Positions 8,307-17,987 of a stretch of DNA of 64,000 nt are shown here, one piece after another. The notes beneath the pieces are model-generated. The model was not told the DNA's origin and made no database searches. It saw only the letters and a program-made list of their open reading frames with translations. The stretch is from positions 868,001-932,000 of the forward strand of contig NZ_JAGSYI010000002.1 of assembly GCF_025685625.1 (NCBI RefSeq). Direction: 5' to 3'. How positions within the stretch are numbered: position 1 is the first letter of the stretch; every line of letters begins with the position of its first letter. The translations under genes and the position numbers were made by a program. The stretch comes from Acidicapsa acidisoli. Lineage in GTDB: Bacteria > Acidobacteriota > Terriglobia > Terriglobales > Acidobacteriaceae.

Positions 8307-9930
8307 ATCCACGCAGAGAGTATCTGACACCAGATATCTCCCTCTTCTTTGTCACCCAGGGCCATGGCTCCTTGCGATGATGCTGGCAGCTTTCTCATAC
8401 ACACTCTCCGCGCAGGCTCCGGCACAGGATCCTCCCCGGCCCGATCTCTCCACACAGATTGAGAACCTGACAAGAATTCTTGAGGTTACCCAGGCACAGC
8501 TTGAAGAGTCGCAGCGCCAGTTGAACGCAGTCCGCGAGCAACTATCTGCCCTGCGGAAGCAGATGTCGCAACAGGAACCGGCCTCGCCTTCCGTTCCAAC
8601 CATGAGCGGCCCCGTCGCGGAACTTGCCGCTGGAACAAGCGTGGCTGCGGACTCATCCTCCTCGTCCAGTTCTACCGACGTAGCTATCAACGAACTTCGT
8701 GAGCGCCAAGCGCTCCAGGAATCGCAGATCGCCACCCACGAGCAGGCAAAGGTCGAAAGCGCATCGAAATACCCGGTCAAGATTACCGGCCTCGTGCTCT
8801 TCAATGGCTTCGTCAACACCAGCCAGGTTGACGTCTCGGCTACGCCCACCGTTGCCGTCGGCGGAGCAGGCAGCACCGGGGCCACAATCAAGCAGACTAT
8901 CCTGGGCTTCGACGCTCGCGGACCGCACATCTTCGGTGCCTCCAGCTTCGCTGATCTGCGCGTCGATTTCTCCGGAAGCTCACAATCAAGCATCAGCCCC
9001 GGGAGCTTTGCCGGGCTCTATTCCGGCAATTCCGCTCTGCTCCGCCTCCGCACCGCACACGCCGCTTTGCAGTGGTCCAACACTGAGGCATTCTTCGCCT
9101 TAGATCGCCCAATAGTAAGCCCCGATTCGCCAACGTCTCTCGCTGCCGTCGCCGAGCCGGCGCTGGCCTGGTCGGGCAACCTCTGGACCTGGAATCCACA
9201 GATCGGCCTCACCCGCGACATTCCCTTCGGAACATCGCAGGGACTGCGTCTACAGGCCGCGCTGATCGACGTATCCGATCCTCCAACAACTCCCATCATC
9301 CCCTCCTCTACATCCGCCAGCAGCACGCCCCCGGGCACGGCGGAGCAGAGCCGTTGGCCGGGTGTCGAAACGCGTATCGCTCTCTTCCGCTCCGGCACGG
9401 CGGAAAAGGAAAATCATTTTGGCCTCGGGGGCTACTACGCTCCGCACCGGTTTGCTTACGGAAAGGACTTCGACAGCTGGGCCGCAACAGTCGATACCAA
9501 CCTGCATCTTCCCGCCGGCCTTGAGTTCACCAGCAGCGCCTACCGCGGCCTCGCCCTTGGAGGACTCGGCGGCGGAGCCTACAAGGACATCGCGTACTAT
9601 ATCGATTCAAACTTCGACTTCTACATCCATCCGCTCGATAGTGTCGGAGGATGGGCTCAGCTCAAGGAACGGATCAACAACCGCCTTGAGTTCAATGCCG
9701 CCTTCGGCACAGATATGATCTTCGCGCGCCAACTGCGCCGTTATGCTCTCTCCACTGGAAGCATCTACCAGAACCTCGATGCCACTCGGACATTCACTGG
9801 CAATTTCATCTATAGTCCGACCGCATCGCTGCTCTTCTCCGTCGAATACAGACGACTTGAGAGTTCGCCCGTCTCCGGCACTACAGCCACCAGCAATATC
9901 TTTGGCATTGCCGCTGGATACAAATTCTGA
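8293..9930 (+). CDS. Outer-membrane porin-like protein with N-terminal coiled coil
   Basis: This 545-residue protein has a hydrophobic export signal at about residues 20-42 and a coiled-coil stretch at about 50-100 (QIENLTRILEVTQAQLEESQ). A Ser/Thr-rich linker follows, then a barrel of about 380 residues ending in the aromatic motif NIFGIAAGYKF. The layout resembles DcaP-type trimeric porins, in which the N-terminal coiled coil sits in the periplasm. The ATG lies inside the kinase gene (14-base overlap), so it is co-translated with the two-component system. Its role is probably diffusion of a specific solute, or contact with the periplasmic copper proteins encoded nearby. Confidence 0.75.
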   Translation: MRQHESTQRVSDTRYLPLLCHPGPWLLAMMLAAFSYTLSAQAPAQDPPRPDLSTQIENLTRILEVTQAQLEESQRQLNAVREQLSALRKQMSQQEPASPSVPTMSGPVAELAAGTSVAADSSSSSSSTDVAINELRERQALQESQIATHEQAKVESASKYPVKITGLVLFNGFVNTSQVDVSATPTVAVGGAGSTGATIKQTILGFDARGPHIFGASSFADLRVDFSGSSQSSISPGSFAGLYSGNSALLRLRTAHAALQWSNTEAFFALDRPIVSPDSPTSLAAVAEPALAWSGNLWTWNPQIGLTRDIPFGTSQGLRLQAALIDVSDPPTTPIIPSSTSASSTPPGTAEQSRWPGVETRIALFRSGTAEKENHFGLGGYYAPHRFAYGKDFDSWAATVDTNLHLPAGLEFTSSAYRGLALGGLGGGAYKDIAYYIDSNFDFYIHPLDSVGGWAQLKERINNRLEFNAAFGTDMIFARQLRRYALSTGSIYQNLDATRTFTGNFIYSPTASLLFSVEYRRLESSPVSGTTATSNIFGIAAGYKF

Positions 9931-9969
9931 GGTGATACAACTCTGATGGAAAGCCGGGTATAAGTTCGG

Positions 9970-10707
9970 ATGAATAACGCACGATATTTGCGATACGCAC
10001 GATCTTTGTGCTGGTTTCTGTGCGCTTCGCTGTGTCCTGCCACTGCGATGGAGGCCCACTCACGCCCGGCAGGCGAACAGGGCGCTGAGATACGTCTCCA
10101 TCTGACCTGGCCGCATACGACCGTCCACCACGCTGTCCCTGCGGTCCTCTGGCTCGAGCCACTTGCGGGAACCCCAGCCGTTCCCTTCATCTCCAGCGAA
10201 CACTACACTCTGGCGCAGAAGAATCGCATGTTTCTTCCACACCTGCTCGTGGTGCCGGTAGGAGCAGTGGTCCAATTCCCCAACAAGGACCCTTTCTTTC
10301 ACAATGTCTTCTCGCTTTTTGACGGAAAGCGCTTCGACCTCGGCCTTTATGAAGCTGGCTCCAGCAAGTCCGTCAACTTCTCACGTGAAGGCGTCTCCTA
10401 CATCTTCTGCAACATTCATCCGGAGATGAGCGCCGTTGTTGTCGCGCTCTCCAACTCGCTCTACGCCGTCGCAGACCACAACGATACCTTCTTGCTCACC
10501 GGCATCCCTTCGGGCGACTACAGGCTGCATCTTTGGATCGAAGGTATCCGCCTCTCGGCCCTGGACGCGCTGAGCCGACCCGTGCATATTACCACGGGTA
10601 TCGTGGACCTCGGTGAGCTCAACATCCCAGTAAGCTCACCACAGGAAAAGGGTCATACCAACAAGTTCGGCCAGCCGTACGCGCCACCTTCACAATCTCC
10701 CTACTAA
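9970..10707 (+). CDS. Periplasmic type-1 (blue) copper protein, methylamine-utilisation/plastocyanin-like
   Basis: This 245-residue protein has a signal peptide ending around residue 30. The cupredoxin core carries His111 (DPFFHNVFS) and the loop Cys147-x2-His150-x2-Met153 (CNIHPEM), the amicyanin/plastocyanin-type ligand set of a mononuclear blue copper site. Residues from about 165 (FLLTGIPSGDYRLHLWIEG) form a short carboxypeptidase-regulatory-like Ig fold. It would act as a one-electron carrier in the periplasm. It starts 39 bases after the porin gene and closes the rightward operon. Its 3' end faces the convergent beta-helix gene. Confidence 0.8.
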   Translation: MNNARYLRYARSLCWFLCASLCPATAMEAHSRPAGEQGAEIRLHLTWPHTTVHHAVPAVLWLEPLAGTPAVPFISSEHYTLAQKNRMFLPHLLVVPVGAVVQFPNKDPFFHNVFSLFDGKRFDLGLYEAGSSKSVNFSREGVSYIFCNIHPEMSAVVVALSNSLYAVADHNDTFLLTGIPSGDYRLHLWIEGIRLSALDALSRPVHITTGIVDLGELNIPVSSPQEKGHTNKFGQPYAPPSQSPY

Positions 10708-10747
10708 CAACTCCGTCCCGCACAAAGCATCTTCGCTAGCCAAAATC

Positions 10748-12283
10748 CTATTTGTCTCGGGACTCAGTTGTATTCGAAAGCGCTTCTTGGAGGCGTGGCG
10801 GTCGTCCAAACTGACTCGCAAGAAGGTGCAGCATCCACTGCCGATGCTTCGTCAGGTACGCGGAAAACCGTTCTGGATGGGCGGGATCGAAGACCGGTTC
10901 CTTCCAGTCGAACGTTGCGGGACGATAATTTTGATCGATAACGGCGGCTGGATCATGCGGCAGATCTACATTCCTGCCTAGATATTGATTCCCTTCAAAC
11001 TGTATGTCTGTAGCGCCGCCCCACCCTGGATCAATCTCATATGTCCCGTCCGGGTTATGTTTCACTTCATGGCCATAGTGGCCTGTCCCCGCGACATCGA
11101 ATAGATTTCCCCGGAAAATTGCGCCTTTTGACCACCCATCCCAACTGCTCACCAGGAGCACTTGCACGTCATCCTGCAGCCCTATATAAATCGCATTGTT
11201 CTCGACGGTTGTCTGATCGGCTCCACTTAAATTGAAGATTCGTGTGTGATCATTCCGGCTGATGTTGTATTTGATTACGGTGCCGGTATTGCCGAAATTT
11301 TCCGCAGGGTTGCGCTTGCCGGGCGTGCAAATCAGCATGAATCCGCCCTCGTTGTCGTGGCTATAGTTATAAAGGAAGTGCGTATTTCTCGAGTTGAAGT
11401 CTGAGTCGAATCCCTCTCCGTCGCGAGTCGTGTGCGTGAATGCGGCCTCATTTAACTGGAAGAGTGAGTTGTCCGTGCTCCACGGCCAGATTCCAGCGTT
11501 ATAACTCCCCGCGCGCCTGTTGCAGTGCAATACGATGTTATGCTCTATCAGCGCGCCATCGGTTGCCCAGGGAACGATGCCGTCACCACCGATATCTTCG
11601 GCGTAGTTATCGCGAATTACGACGTGCAGGCTTGGATACCACCTGGTTCGCGGCGTCTCCGTGCTCTGTCCCGCAATGGCGGAACGGTCAACCTTCCAAA
11701 CAATGTTCCGTTCAATCGTCAAGCCATCGAATCTACTTGGAACCTTGTCGCCAATGGTGCGAAAGAGAATGCCCCCGTTTTCTTTGCGTTCATTTGTCCC
11801 GTTCACATCGTGGATATAGAGATCGGCAACTACGAGATGATGAGCTGTTCCAAAGTTCGTGACTGCGATCAGTACACCTCGCCTGAGGCTTGGCTCTGCT
11901 CCATGGTTGGTGATCTCAAGATGCCGCACTTCCACTTCTTCAACGTTTTCAAGATGGACAACATCTTCCACCGCGCCATTCCCGTCGATGCGCGGAAGTG
12001 GTCCGTCTCCATAACGATCGATGACGATAGGCGCCCCATCTACTCCCGAACTCGACAACGCCAGCTGCCCTTCCCAGCGTGAGCCGCTACGAAACAGAAT
12101 ATGGTCTCCTTGCCCGAAGTGATTTTCGTTCACTTTTTGCAGAGACTTCCATGAAGTGGCTGGCGACGTGCCTGCATTCGAATCGTTGCCGCGGAGCGAG
12201 TCCACATAAAAAGTAGTCGCGCGTAACGAGATTGGCGCAGCAAGGGATAGTCCTACCAGGAGCAGGACGAGCGATCTGTTCAC
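10748..12283 (-). CDS. Secreted right-handed parallel beta-helix protein
   Basis: This 511-residue protein has a clear signal peptide (MNRSLVLLLVGLSLAAPISLRA). It opens with the motif TTFYVDSLRGNDSNAGTSP, followed by repeated short turns typical of PbH1 repeats (IVIDRYG, VEVRHLEITNHG, LTIERNIVWKV, GALIEHNIVLH). This is the pectate-lyase-like/PL6-GH28 fold family used on polysaccharides. No catalytic residues could be assigned with confidence, so the activity (lyase, hydrolase or binding) is open. It lies 22 bases below the GH43 gene on the same strand and downstream of a TonB receptor, in a glycan-utilisation cluster. Confidence 0.8.
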   Translation of the reverse strand: MNRSLVLLLVGLSLAAPISLRATTFYVDSLRGNDSNAGTSPATSWKSLQKVNENHFGQGDHILFRSGSRWEGQLALSSSGVDGAPIVIDRYGDGPLPRIDGNGAVEDVVHLENVEEVEVRHLEITNHGAEPSLRRGVLIAVTNFGTAHHLVVADLYIHDVNGTNERKENGGILFRTIGDKVPSRFDGLTIERNIVWKVDRSAIAGQSTETPRTRWYPSLHVVIRDNYAEDIGGDGIVPWATDGALIEHNIVLHCNRRAGSYNAGIWPWSTDNSLFQLNEAAFTHTTRDGEGFDSDFNSRNTHFLYNYSHDNEGGFMLICTPGKRNPAENFGNTGTVIKYNISRNDHTRIFNLSGADQTTVENNAIYIGLQDDVQVLLVSSWDGWSKGAIFRGNLFDVAGTGHYGHEVKHNPDGTYEIDPGWGGATDIQFEGNQYLGRNVDLPHDPAAVIDQNYRPATFDWKEPVFDPAHPERFSAYLTKHRQWMLHLLASQFGRPPRLQEALSNTTESRDK

Positions 12284-12305
12284 AGTGAGCCTCCTCGGCT
12301 TTTAT

Positions 12306-13361
12306 CTATTGAGCTGCTGGCGAAGCTGACCGCAAAGCGGCTTTCGCAAGAGAGGAAAAGTCACTGAGCTGCCAACGATCTCTCCATCGAATCGCGAGTC
12401 CCTCGGAAGTGAATTCGACAGGCAACCACAGATAGCGCCCGTCGATTGCGTTGTCGGGATTCCAACGATCGGCGACGAAGATAAACTCGCCAGCTTTTCC
12501 GTGCACAGGCAGCATATAAGTTCCCTGAGCAAGAAATGTCTTGTCCGCGTTCGGACCGATTGATGGATTGCCCAACGGCGTCCACGGACCCCATATCGAA
12601 TCGGCTATAGCCGCATAGGCCGCATTCGGCGCCCAGCCTGTGCAATGAGAAGCGACAAAGTAGTACTTGTTTCCATACTTAAGAATGGTTGGCGCTTCAA
12701 GCTTTTCGCCGATGAAGACTCTCCTCCAGCGACCGCTGGTTGAGAGATAGTCTTCGCTCAATTCCGAAAGATGCATCGTTTGATTCTCTTCCGAAGCAGT
12801 GAGAAGATACGCCTTTCCATCTTCATCCTGAAAGAGCGTCATATCACGTGACATTTCATTATCTGGACGAAAACTCTTCAGATAATGGAATGGTCCAATC
12901 GGCTTGCTGCTGACGGCGATGCCAACGCGGGCTGCACGGTAACCCTGCCCCTTCAGTTCAAGGTGGAACCACATCACATATTGTTTTGTGCGCGCATTAT
13001 AGAGAACCTTCGGGCGCTCGAGGACGGAGCCCGCCACGATGTCGCTGGACTGATCGTCAGAGACGCGAAGCGCAATGCCTTCGTTCTTCCAGTGATATAG
13101 ATCACGCGAGGAATAACATGAGAACCCGACGTTGGCTACATTGCCGCCGCGACCCGCTGTCTTGAATTCTCCGTACCAGTAATATTTCCCATCACGATAG
13201 AGAAATCCCGCTCCGTGCGCATTGATTGCGACACCTTGCGAGTCAAGCCATACTGCCCCGGGAGCGAAAGAATCTTCGGCAAATAAGGATTGCACTGCAA
13301 GAACAATTAAAAGCGATAGAGTAAGGCAGGCGAGTTGAATTATTTGGAATGATTTACGCAT
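12306..13361 (-). CDS. Secreted glycoside hydrolase family 43-like enzyme
   Basis: From the chosen ATG at 13361 the protein is 351 residues: a signal peptide (MRKSFQIIQLACLTLSLLIVLAVQS) followed by one five-bladed propeller domain. The segment INAHGAGFLYRDGKYYWYGEF, with VGFSCYSSRDLYHWKNEG, VLERPKVLYNARTKQYVMW and SRDMTLFQDEDGKAYLL, is characteristic of GH43, and closest in style to subfamilies that include exo-1,3-galactanases. The subfamily call is tentative. The longer frame up to 13436 adds 25 residues with no signal character. It sits between the beta-helix gene and the TonB receptor and is probably co-transcribed with both. Confidence 0.8.
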   Translation of the reverse strand: MRKSFQIIQLACLTLSLLIVLAVQSLFAEDSFAPGAVWLDSQGVAINAHGAGFLYRDGKYYWYGEFKTAGRGGNVANVGFSCYSSRDLYHWKNEGIALRVSDDQSSDIVAGSVLERPKVLYNARTKQYVMWFHLELKGQGYRAARVGIAVSSKPIGPFHYLKSFRPDNEMSRDMTLFQDEDGKAYLLTASEENQTMHLSELSEDYLSTSGRWRRVFIGEKLEAPTILKYGNKYYFVASHCTGWAPNAAYAAIADSIWGPWTPLGNPSIGPNADKTFLAQGTYMLPVHGKAGEFIFVADRWNPDNAIDGRYLWLPVEFTSEGLAIRWRDRWQLSDFSSLAKAALRSASPAAQ

Positions 13362-13490
13362 AGCGATTCTCGAGACCTTATGTGGAATGTTCAACGAAAG
13401 CGTGCTCCGGCACAGACGATGATGCACGGAGACCAACCTGCAACCGAAATGCGGCGATCTGAATCGACCGCCGCCACTGATTCCGGTTAA

Positions 13491-16400
13491 CTACCATTCG
13501 AACCGAGCGCCAACTTGGCCAGTGCGATTTCCCGACACACCATTGACATGTCCGAAATAGCCGCTGCCAAAGGTCGTGTTTGGGTTGTTCCAATAGTGCC
13601 GATTGAAGACGTCGAAGAACTCAGCGCGCAGTGTGACGACATAGCGCCCGTCTGAACCAAAATGAGTCTTCTTCAACAGGCTCGCATTCTCTTGCGGCGC
13701 CGCCCAACCGCGCCAATTACTGAATAGCGTGGGACTGTTGCCGAGTTGGCCAAAGGTTGGATTGGAGAAGTTACTCGGGTCCACGAAAAGACTACTGGGA
13801 TCGGGGGCCTCTCCGGCAATCGAAGGATTCCACGCTGGATTATAACTCTTGAATTGGTTTTTGAAGTTGGGATGCGAAGCCACGTTGGTGTATACCGCGC
13901 TCCATCCCGGATAGTAATTCATGGAGCCCACCGCCCCCAATTGACCAGCATTGCCATAGGAAACGATTGTTCCCGCAGTCCAGCCGCCAACTGCATAATT
14001 GAGCACTCGGGACTCGGAGAGGAACTTGCGTCCCTGGCCAAATGGCAGACCGTAGCTGAGATAACCTTTCACCGTATCGTTGGTGTGCGCATAACCGGCC
14101 TCATGCTTGTACTGATACGGATCCTGCCACCAGTAATTGTACGTCCAGGTATCGGTCAGCGCCGAGCCTGTATTGCCCGTCGATCGCGACCAGTTATAGC
14201 TCATGTCCAGATTGAGCGCGCCGCGCTGCTTGCTTCCTTCTACCGTGATGGCGTTATACCCTGACTGGCCAAGCGGCGAGTTGGTAAAAAAGACTCCGCC
14301 GCAATAGCAGGCCTGGACTTGCGGGTACGGATTGATGGCGAAGTACGCCTCCCCTGAAAAACCGGGATAAGGATACGGCACGCCCGCGCTTGCCGCCGAA
14401 CTGGCGCTCGACACCCAGTCCCAGATGTTACCCGAGTTCAGCAGCTTCTGATAAGTGCTCCATGTCGGAAAGTTAGTCGGATTCAACGCTCCATCATGCA
14501 GGTTTCGGCCAGTGTTGCCAAGATAGCTGACTTCCACCTTTGCATCTCCGGGAAGTTGATATTGCAGCCCGGCATACCAGTTCTCCGTAAGTCCTAGCTG
14601 TCGGCTATGAGGATCGATGCTGGCCGGACCCCAACTCGTCTGAAGTGCAGCAGAAGTAGGATCAGCGCCGGTTGGAGGAGTATTGATGCCAGGGTATGGG
14701 CTCTTGTCCCATTGAAATGCCGGCGCTTGAGCCGACACCTCGAGCACTTGATTGAGACCGGTAAAGCCTACCGCAGACCCATACGGCACACCCGAGTATC
14801 CGTTCCACCCAAGTGGAACATAGTTGACCCCGAGTGAGCCGCGAGCCACCATCTTGCTGGTAACTTGATAAGACGCACCAAGCTTCGGAGCAAACTGATG
14901 CCAGTCGGTATAAGTTTCGAAGCTCCCGTTGGGATTGCTGAGCCATGTGTAGGCTCCAGGAATGCCTCCAAACACTTGATTGGGAGCGTTCACATTAAAG
15001 TCTGACCAGGTGCCGCCCAATACATGCAACGGTCGCGTCAGTTCCCAGCGCAAGTCGGCGCTAAGTGTAAGCCGTGAATTGATCCGAATATCATCCTGAC
15101 CGAAAAACGCTACTTCCTTGCGGCGGCTGTCGAGATTGAAGGGGACTTGCTGGTTGGCGCTCTGCACCTGGCCGAGCATCAGGTTCGCAAAAGCGGAGCC
15201 CACATAAGGCTGAACACTGGTATTCGTCGGAGCGAAGGTGTTGTTGGAATAGTTGAACTTCAAGGCCCCGCCGGCGCTATCGGAGTTGAAGCCCAATTCG
15301 CGGTACTCCATTCCGAACTTCATCGTGTGACGGCCTTTGGTCCACGACAGCGACTCATTGACAATAGCGTTATACGCAACATATCCTCCGCCGCTATATT
15401 CCGGAGAAGTGCCGATCGAGGTTTCGCCCAGGCCATTCGGCGACCCATTGAGGGCGATTTGAGGGAAAATATGGAGGGGATCGACTGAACCGAAGCCAAT
15501 CTGATCGGGCCAGTTTGTAGAATTGGCCAGCAAAGTTGTGGCTGTGCTTTTGTTCTGAAACGAATTGAACGTATAAGCGATGACATTGAGAATGTTCGGC
15601 GAGAAGGTATGCGTCTCGCTGCCGCGATATTCATTACTGACCGTAGTCTGCTGCAAGCCAAAGGAAAGCGGGCCGCCCGTAGTCGTGCCGGCCTGCCACA
15701 GCGTCGTATTCGAAGCGGCTCCGCACGCGCCTGTGCAGGTGCGCGGACGCAGGTTGTAAATATACGAGACCGCAATGTGATCGCTGTCCCTTACCGCCCA
15801 GTCGTACTTCAGACTTAACTGCGTCTGTGTAAATGCCGGCTCATTATTGGTCAACGTTGAATAGTTATTAACCACGCCTGCTGAAGTCGGCTTGTAGTAC
15901 TGCTGATATATAGAAGCGATCTTCTGCGCGATCGGGCTGATGGGGTCCGTAATAACATTGCCCGGATAGACATTCCCCGTGGGACTAAAGATCGAGCCGT
16001 AATAGATCGTGTTTCCCACGGAATCCCTGTAGGGCGTAGTGCCGTTCATAATCGGACATGGACTGCTGGGACAAGTTGCCGTACCCAATGCGCTTGCTGC
16101 AGCCGGCAACAGCTCGCTGAAGTCCCCCGTGAGCATCTTTGCCGTCGGCACAGTGCCGCTGTTCGGAGTCTCCCGCCAGTCTGCCTGCTGGTACCGCTCA
16201 TACGCCGCAAAGATATACATCTTGCGCTTCTTCCAGAGCGGTCCGCCGCCGCTGGCGCCATAATCGAAATAGCGGTCCATGGCGCGGCGATTGTCCTGTA
16301 CGCATGCTGTGTCGCCAGTTGCGCACTGTGAAAGATACCAGTTGTTGACCCAGGTATTCGCGTTCAGAAACTCGTTCGCGAGGAAGCCGAATGTTGCACC

Positions 16401-17135
16401 ATGGAATTCGTTGGTGCCGGATTTCATCTCGTATAGAAATGCACCGCCTCCACTGCGCCCGTCCTCAGCACGCAGACCCGTCGTGTCAACCTGGGATTCC
16501 TGTACCGCATCCATACTGGGCTCCGACTCGCCGATATGTCCAACCATGCCCGAATCCGTCGACGTACCGTCGATCATTACGCTCTTGGTGAATGCTTGCG
16601 AGCCTGCAATATTGGAACTCCATTCGCTGCCGGAAACATTGGGCGTAACGGCGAAGGCGAAACTGGTAATGTCTCGTCCGCCGCTGACGGTTAAGGGAAG
16701 GTCCGTCATCTCCTGGGCGCTCATGTTGGTGCCCACTTCGGGCTGAAGCTCAAGCACCGGTGTACCCGTTACCTCCACAGTCTCCGTTATGGCGCCGACT
16801 GTCAGCGCGGCGTCCACCTGCAAGGTATGCTGCGTTTCTACAACAATTCCAGCCCGATCTAAATCTTTGAATCCGGCTTTTTGGAAGCTGACATTGTACG
16901 CGCCGATCGGAAGATCAAGCAGAGAGTAGAAGCCATGATCGTTCGATACAGCCTTGAATTGCTCTCCGGTCGTCACCTGTGTTGCAACGACCTCGACTGA
17001 GTCCATCACCGCTCCCGAAGAATCGCTGACCGTGCCGGTAATTGTGCCGCGATCCGATTGTCCCCAGAGGAGCGCTGGAGCAGCGAACAAGGCAAAGAGC
17101 AAAAGCAGAAATATTTGTAAACGTTTGCAAACCAT
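13491..17135 (-). CDS. TonB-dependent receptor, Oar-like with carboxypeptidase-regulatory domain
   Basis: This 1214-residue protein starts at 17135, supported by AGAGG six or seven bases upstream. The domains are a signal peptide (to LLWGQ), a carboxypeptidase-regulatory-like Ig domain at about residues 20-110 (GTITGTVSDSSGAVMDSVEV), a plug at about 120-260 and a large barrel ending in GQVGARFEW. A SusD partner is absent, as is usual in Acidobacteriota, where this receptor type replaces SusC/D pairs. The GH43 and beta-helix genes downstream suggest a plant or algal glycan oligomer as substrate. A LacI-type operator palindrome overlaps codons 2-7 (see 17116-17129). Confidence 0.92.
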   Translation of the reverse strand: MVCKRLQIFLLLLFALFAAPALLWGQSDRGTITGTVSDSSGAVMDSVEVVATQVTTGEQFKAVSNDHGFYSLLDLPIGAYNVSFQKAGFKDLDRAGIVVETQHTLQVDAALTVGAITETVEVTGTPVLELQPEVGTNMSAQEMTDLPLTVSGGRDITSFAFAVTPNVSGSEWSSNIAGSQAFTKSVMIDGTSTDSGMVGHIGESEPSMDAVQESQVDTTGLRAEDGRSGGGAFLYEMKSGTNEFHGATFGFLANEFLNANTWVNNWYLSQCATGDTACVQDNRRAMDRYFDYGASGGGPLWKKRKMYIFAAYERYQQADWRETPNSGTVPTAKMLTGDFSELLPAAASALGTATCPSSPCPIMNGTTPYRDSVGNTIYYGSIFSPTGNVYPGNVITDPISPIAQKIASIYQQYYKPTSAGVVNNYSTLTNNEPAFTQTQLSLKYDWAVRDSDHIAVSYIYNLRPRTCTGACGAASNTTLWQAGTTTGGPLSFGLQQTTVSNEYRGSETHTFSPNILNVIAYTFNSFQNKSTATTLLANSTNWPDQIGFGSVDPLHIFPQIALNGSPNGLGETSIGTSPEYSGGGYVAYNAIVNESLSWTKGRHTMKFGMEYRELGFNSDSAGGALKFNYSNNTFAPTNTSVQPYVGSAFANLMLGQVQSANQQVPFNLDSRRKEVAFFGQDDIRINSRLTLSADLRWELTRPLHVLGGTWSDFNVNAPNQVFGGIPGAYTWLSNPNGSFETYTDWHQFAPKLGASYQVTSKMVARGSLGVNYVPLGWNGYSGVPYGSAVGFTGLNQVLEVSAQAPAFQWDKSPYPGINTPPTGADPTSAALQTSWGPASIDPHSRQLGLTENWYAGLQYQLPGDAKVEVSYLGNTGRNLHDGALNPTNFPTWSTYQKLLNSGNIWDWVSSASSAASAGVPYPYPGFSGEAYFAINPYPQVQACYCGGVFFTNSPLGQSGYNAITVEGSKQRGALNLDMSYNWSRSTGNTGSALTDTWTYNYWWQDPYQYKHEAGYAHTNDTVKGYLSYGLPFGQGRKFLSESRVLNYAVGGWTAGTIVSYGNAGQLGAVGSMNYYPGWSAVYTNVASHPNFKNQFKSYNPAWNPSIAGEAPDPSSLFVDPSNFSNPTFGQLGNSPTLFSNWRGWAAPQENASLLKKTHFGSDGRYVVTLRAEFFDVFNRHYWNNPNTTFGSGYFGHVNGVSGNRTGQVGARFEW
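17116..17129. promoter_or_regulatory. LacI/CcpA-type operator-like palindrome inside the 5' end of the TonB receptor gene
   Basis: TGTAAACGTTTGCA matches the TGNAANCGNTTNCA pattern of LacI-family sites at every fixed position. It extends to the near-palindrome TTTGTAAACGTTTGCAAA. It overlaps codons 2-7 of the receptor gene, 6 bases inside the start. The nearest LacI-family gene in the window is at 43 kb. A chance match encoding VCKRLQ is possible. Confidence 0.35.
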
Positions 17136-17351
17136 CCAATTCCTCTCGATCACTTCAAGTGTCACGTAGCCAAAATTTTCCAGAACTTAAATTCTTGTAG
17201 ACGGATATTCGGTGGCATCGGAGCTTAACTAGCCAAATAGAATCAATCAAAAAGTGCCGTCTCACGTTCGCAGTAAAGCCTATGCTCTAAGAACAACGGC
17301 TGACAATCATACAAAAGTATGGAGATTCAATTAAGTCTTAAGGGTGGATTT

Positions 17352-17987
17352 TTAGAGATGGACTAGCCCGCGTTGCGCTGCAGCAATAATCGCTTGTGTC
17401 CGATCGGTAACGTTAAGGCGAAGAAAGATCATGCTCAAGTGGCATTTCACCGTGACTTCGGCAATGCCCAAAGCCGAAGCAATCTCCTTGTTGGACTTTC
17501 CTCTCGCCAAGAGCAAAAGAACCTGGTGCTCACGCGGGCTCAATTCCCCATCGGGCTTGCGGGACGCAAGAGCTTCGGTCACTGATGGCGGAAGAAATCT
17601 ATCGCCCGCATGAACCCGTCGTAGCGCATCCAACAGGAGCTGACGGGGCATCCCTTTGATGAGGTAACCGACCGCTCCGGCCTGGAGGGCCTGATGGATA
17701 TCTTCGTCTCCTCGATACGTAGTCAGAACAACGAAGCGCGCCTCCGGGAACTCCTTACGGATTTTGCGAATGCATGCGACGCCACTCATACGTTCCAGGC
17801 GAAGATCCATCACAGTCAGATCGGGAAGATGCTCGCGAAAGAGCGAAATTGCTTCCTCCCCGCTCCCGGTTTCTGCAACGACTGTCATGTCCGCCTGCGT
17901 ATCGATGATCGTACTAATCCCAACGCGGACGACTGGATGATCGTCGACTACAAGTACTTTAATTTTTGTGGTTGCCTGAACTGCCAT
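17352..17987 (-). CDS. NarL/LuxR-family response regulator
   Basis: This 211-residue regulator has a receiver domain at about residues 8-125: acidic pair in VVDDHP, phosphoacceptor Asp in LTVMDLRLE, TT in VVLTTYRG, and Lys in GYLIKGMP. A LuxR-type helix-turn-helix follows at about 145-208 (LSPREHQVLLLLARGKSNKEIASALGIAEVTVKCHLS). Its start lies 29 bases inside the 3' end of the propeller kinase gene, so the two are co-expressed and form a pair. The likely target is the adjacent receptor/GH43 operon. A region of about 215 bases separates it from the receptor start and may hold that promoter. Confidence 0.92.
   Translation of the reverse strand: MAVQATTKIKVLVVDDHPVVRVGISTIIDTQADMTVVAETGSGEEAISLFREHLPDLTVMDLRLERMSGVACIRKIRKEFPEARFVVLTTYRGDEDIHQALQAGAVGYLIKGMPRQLLLDALRRVHAGDRFLPPSVTEALASRKPDGELSPREHQVLLLLARGKSNKEIASALGIAEVTVKCHLSMIFLRLNVTDRTQAIIAAAQRGLVHL

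Noticed and set aside
12841-12862. ATATCACGTGACAT, another CACGTG palindrome
   Set aside because: Inside the GH43 gene and with poor outer bases; expected by chance.
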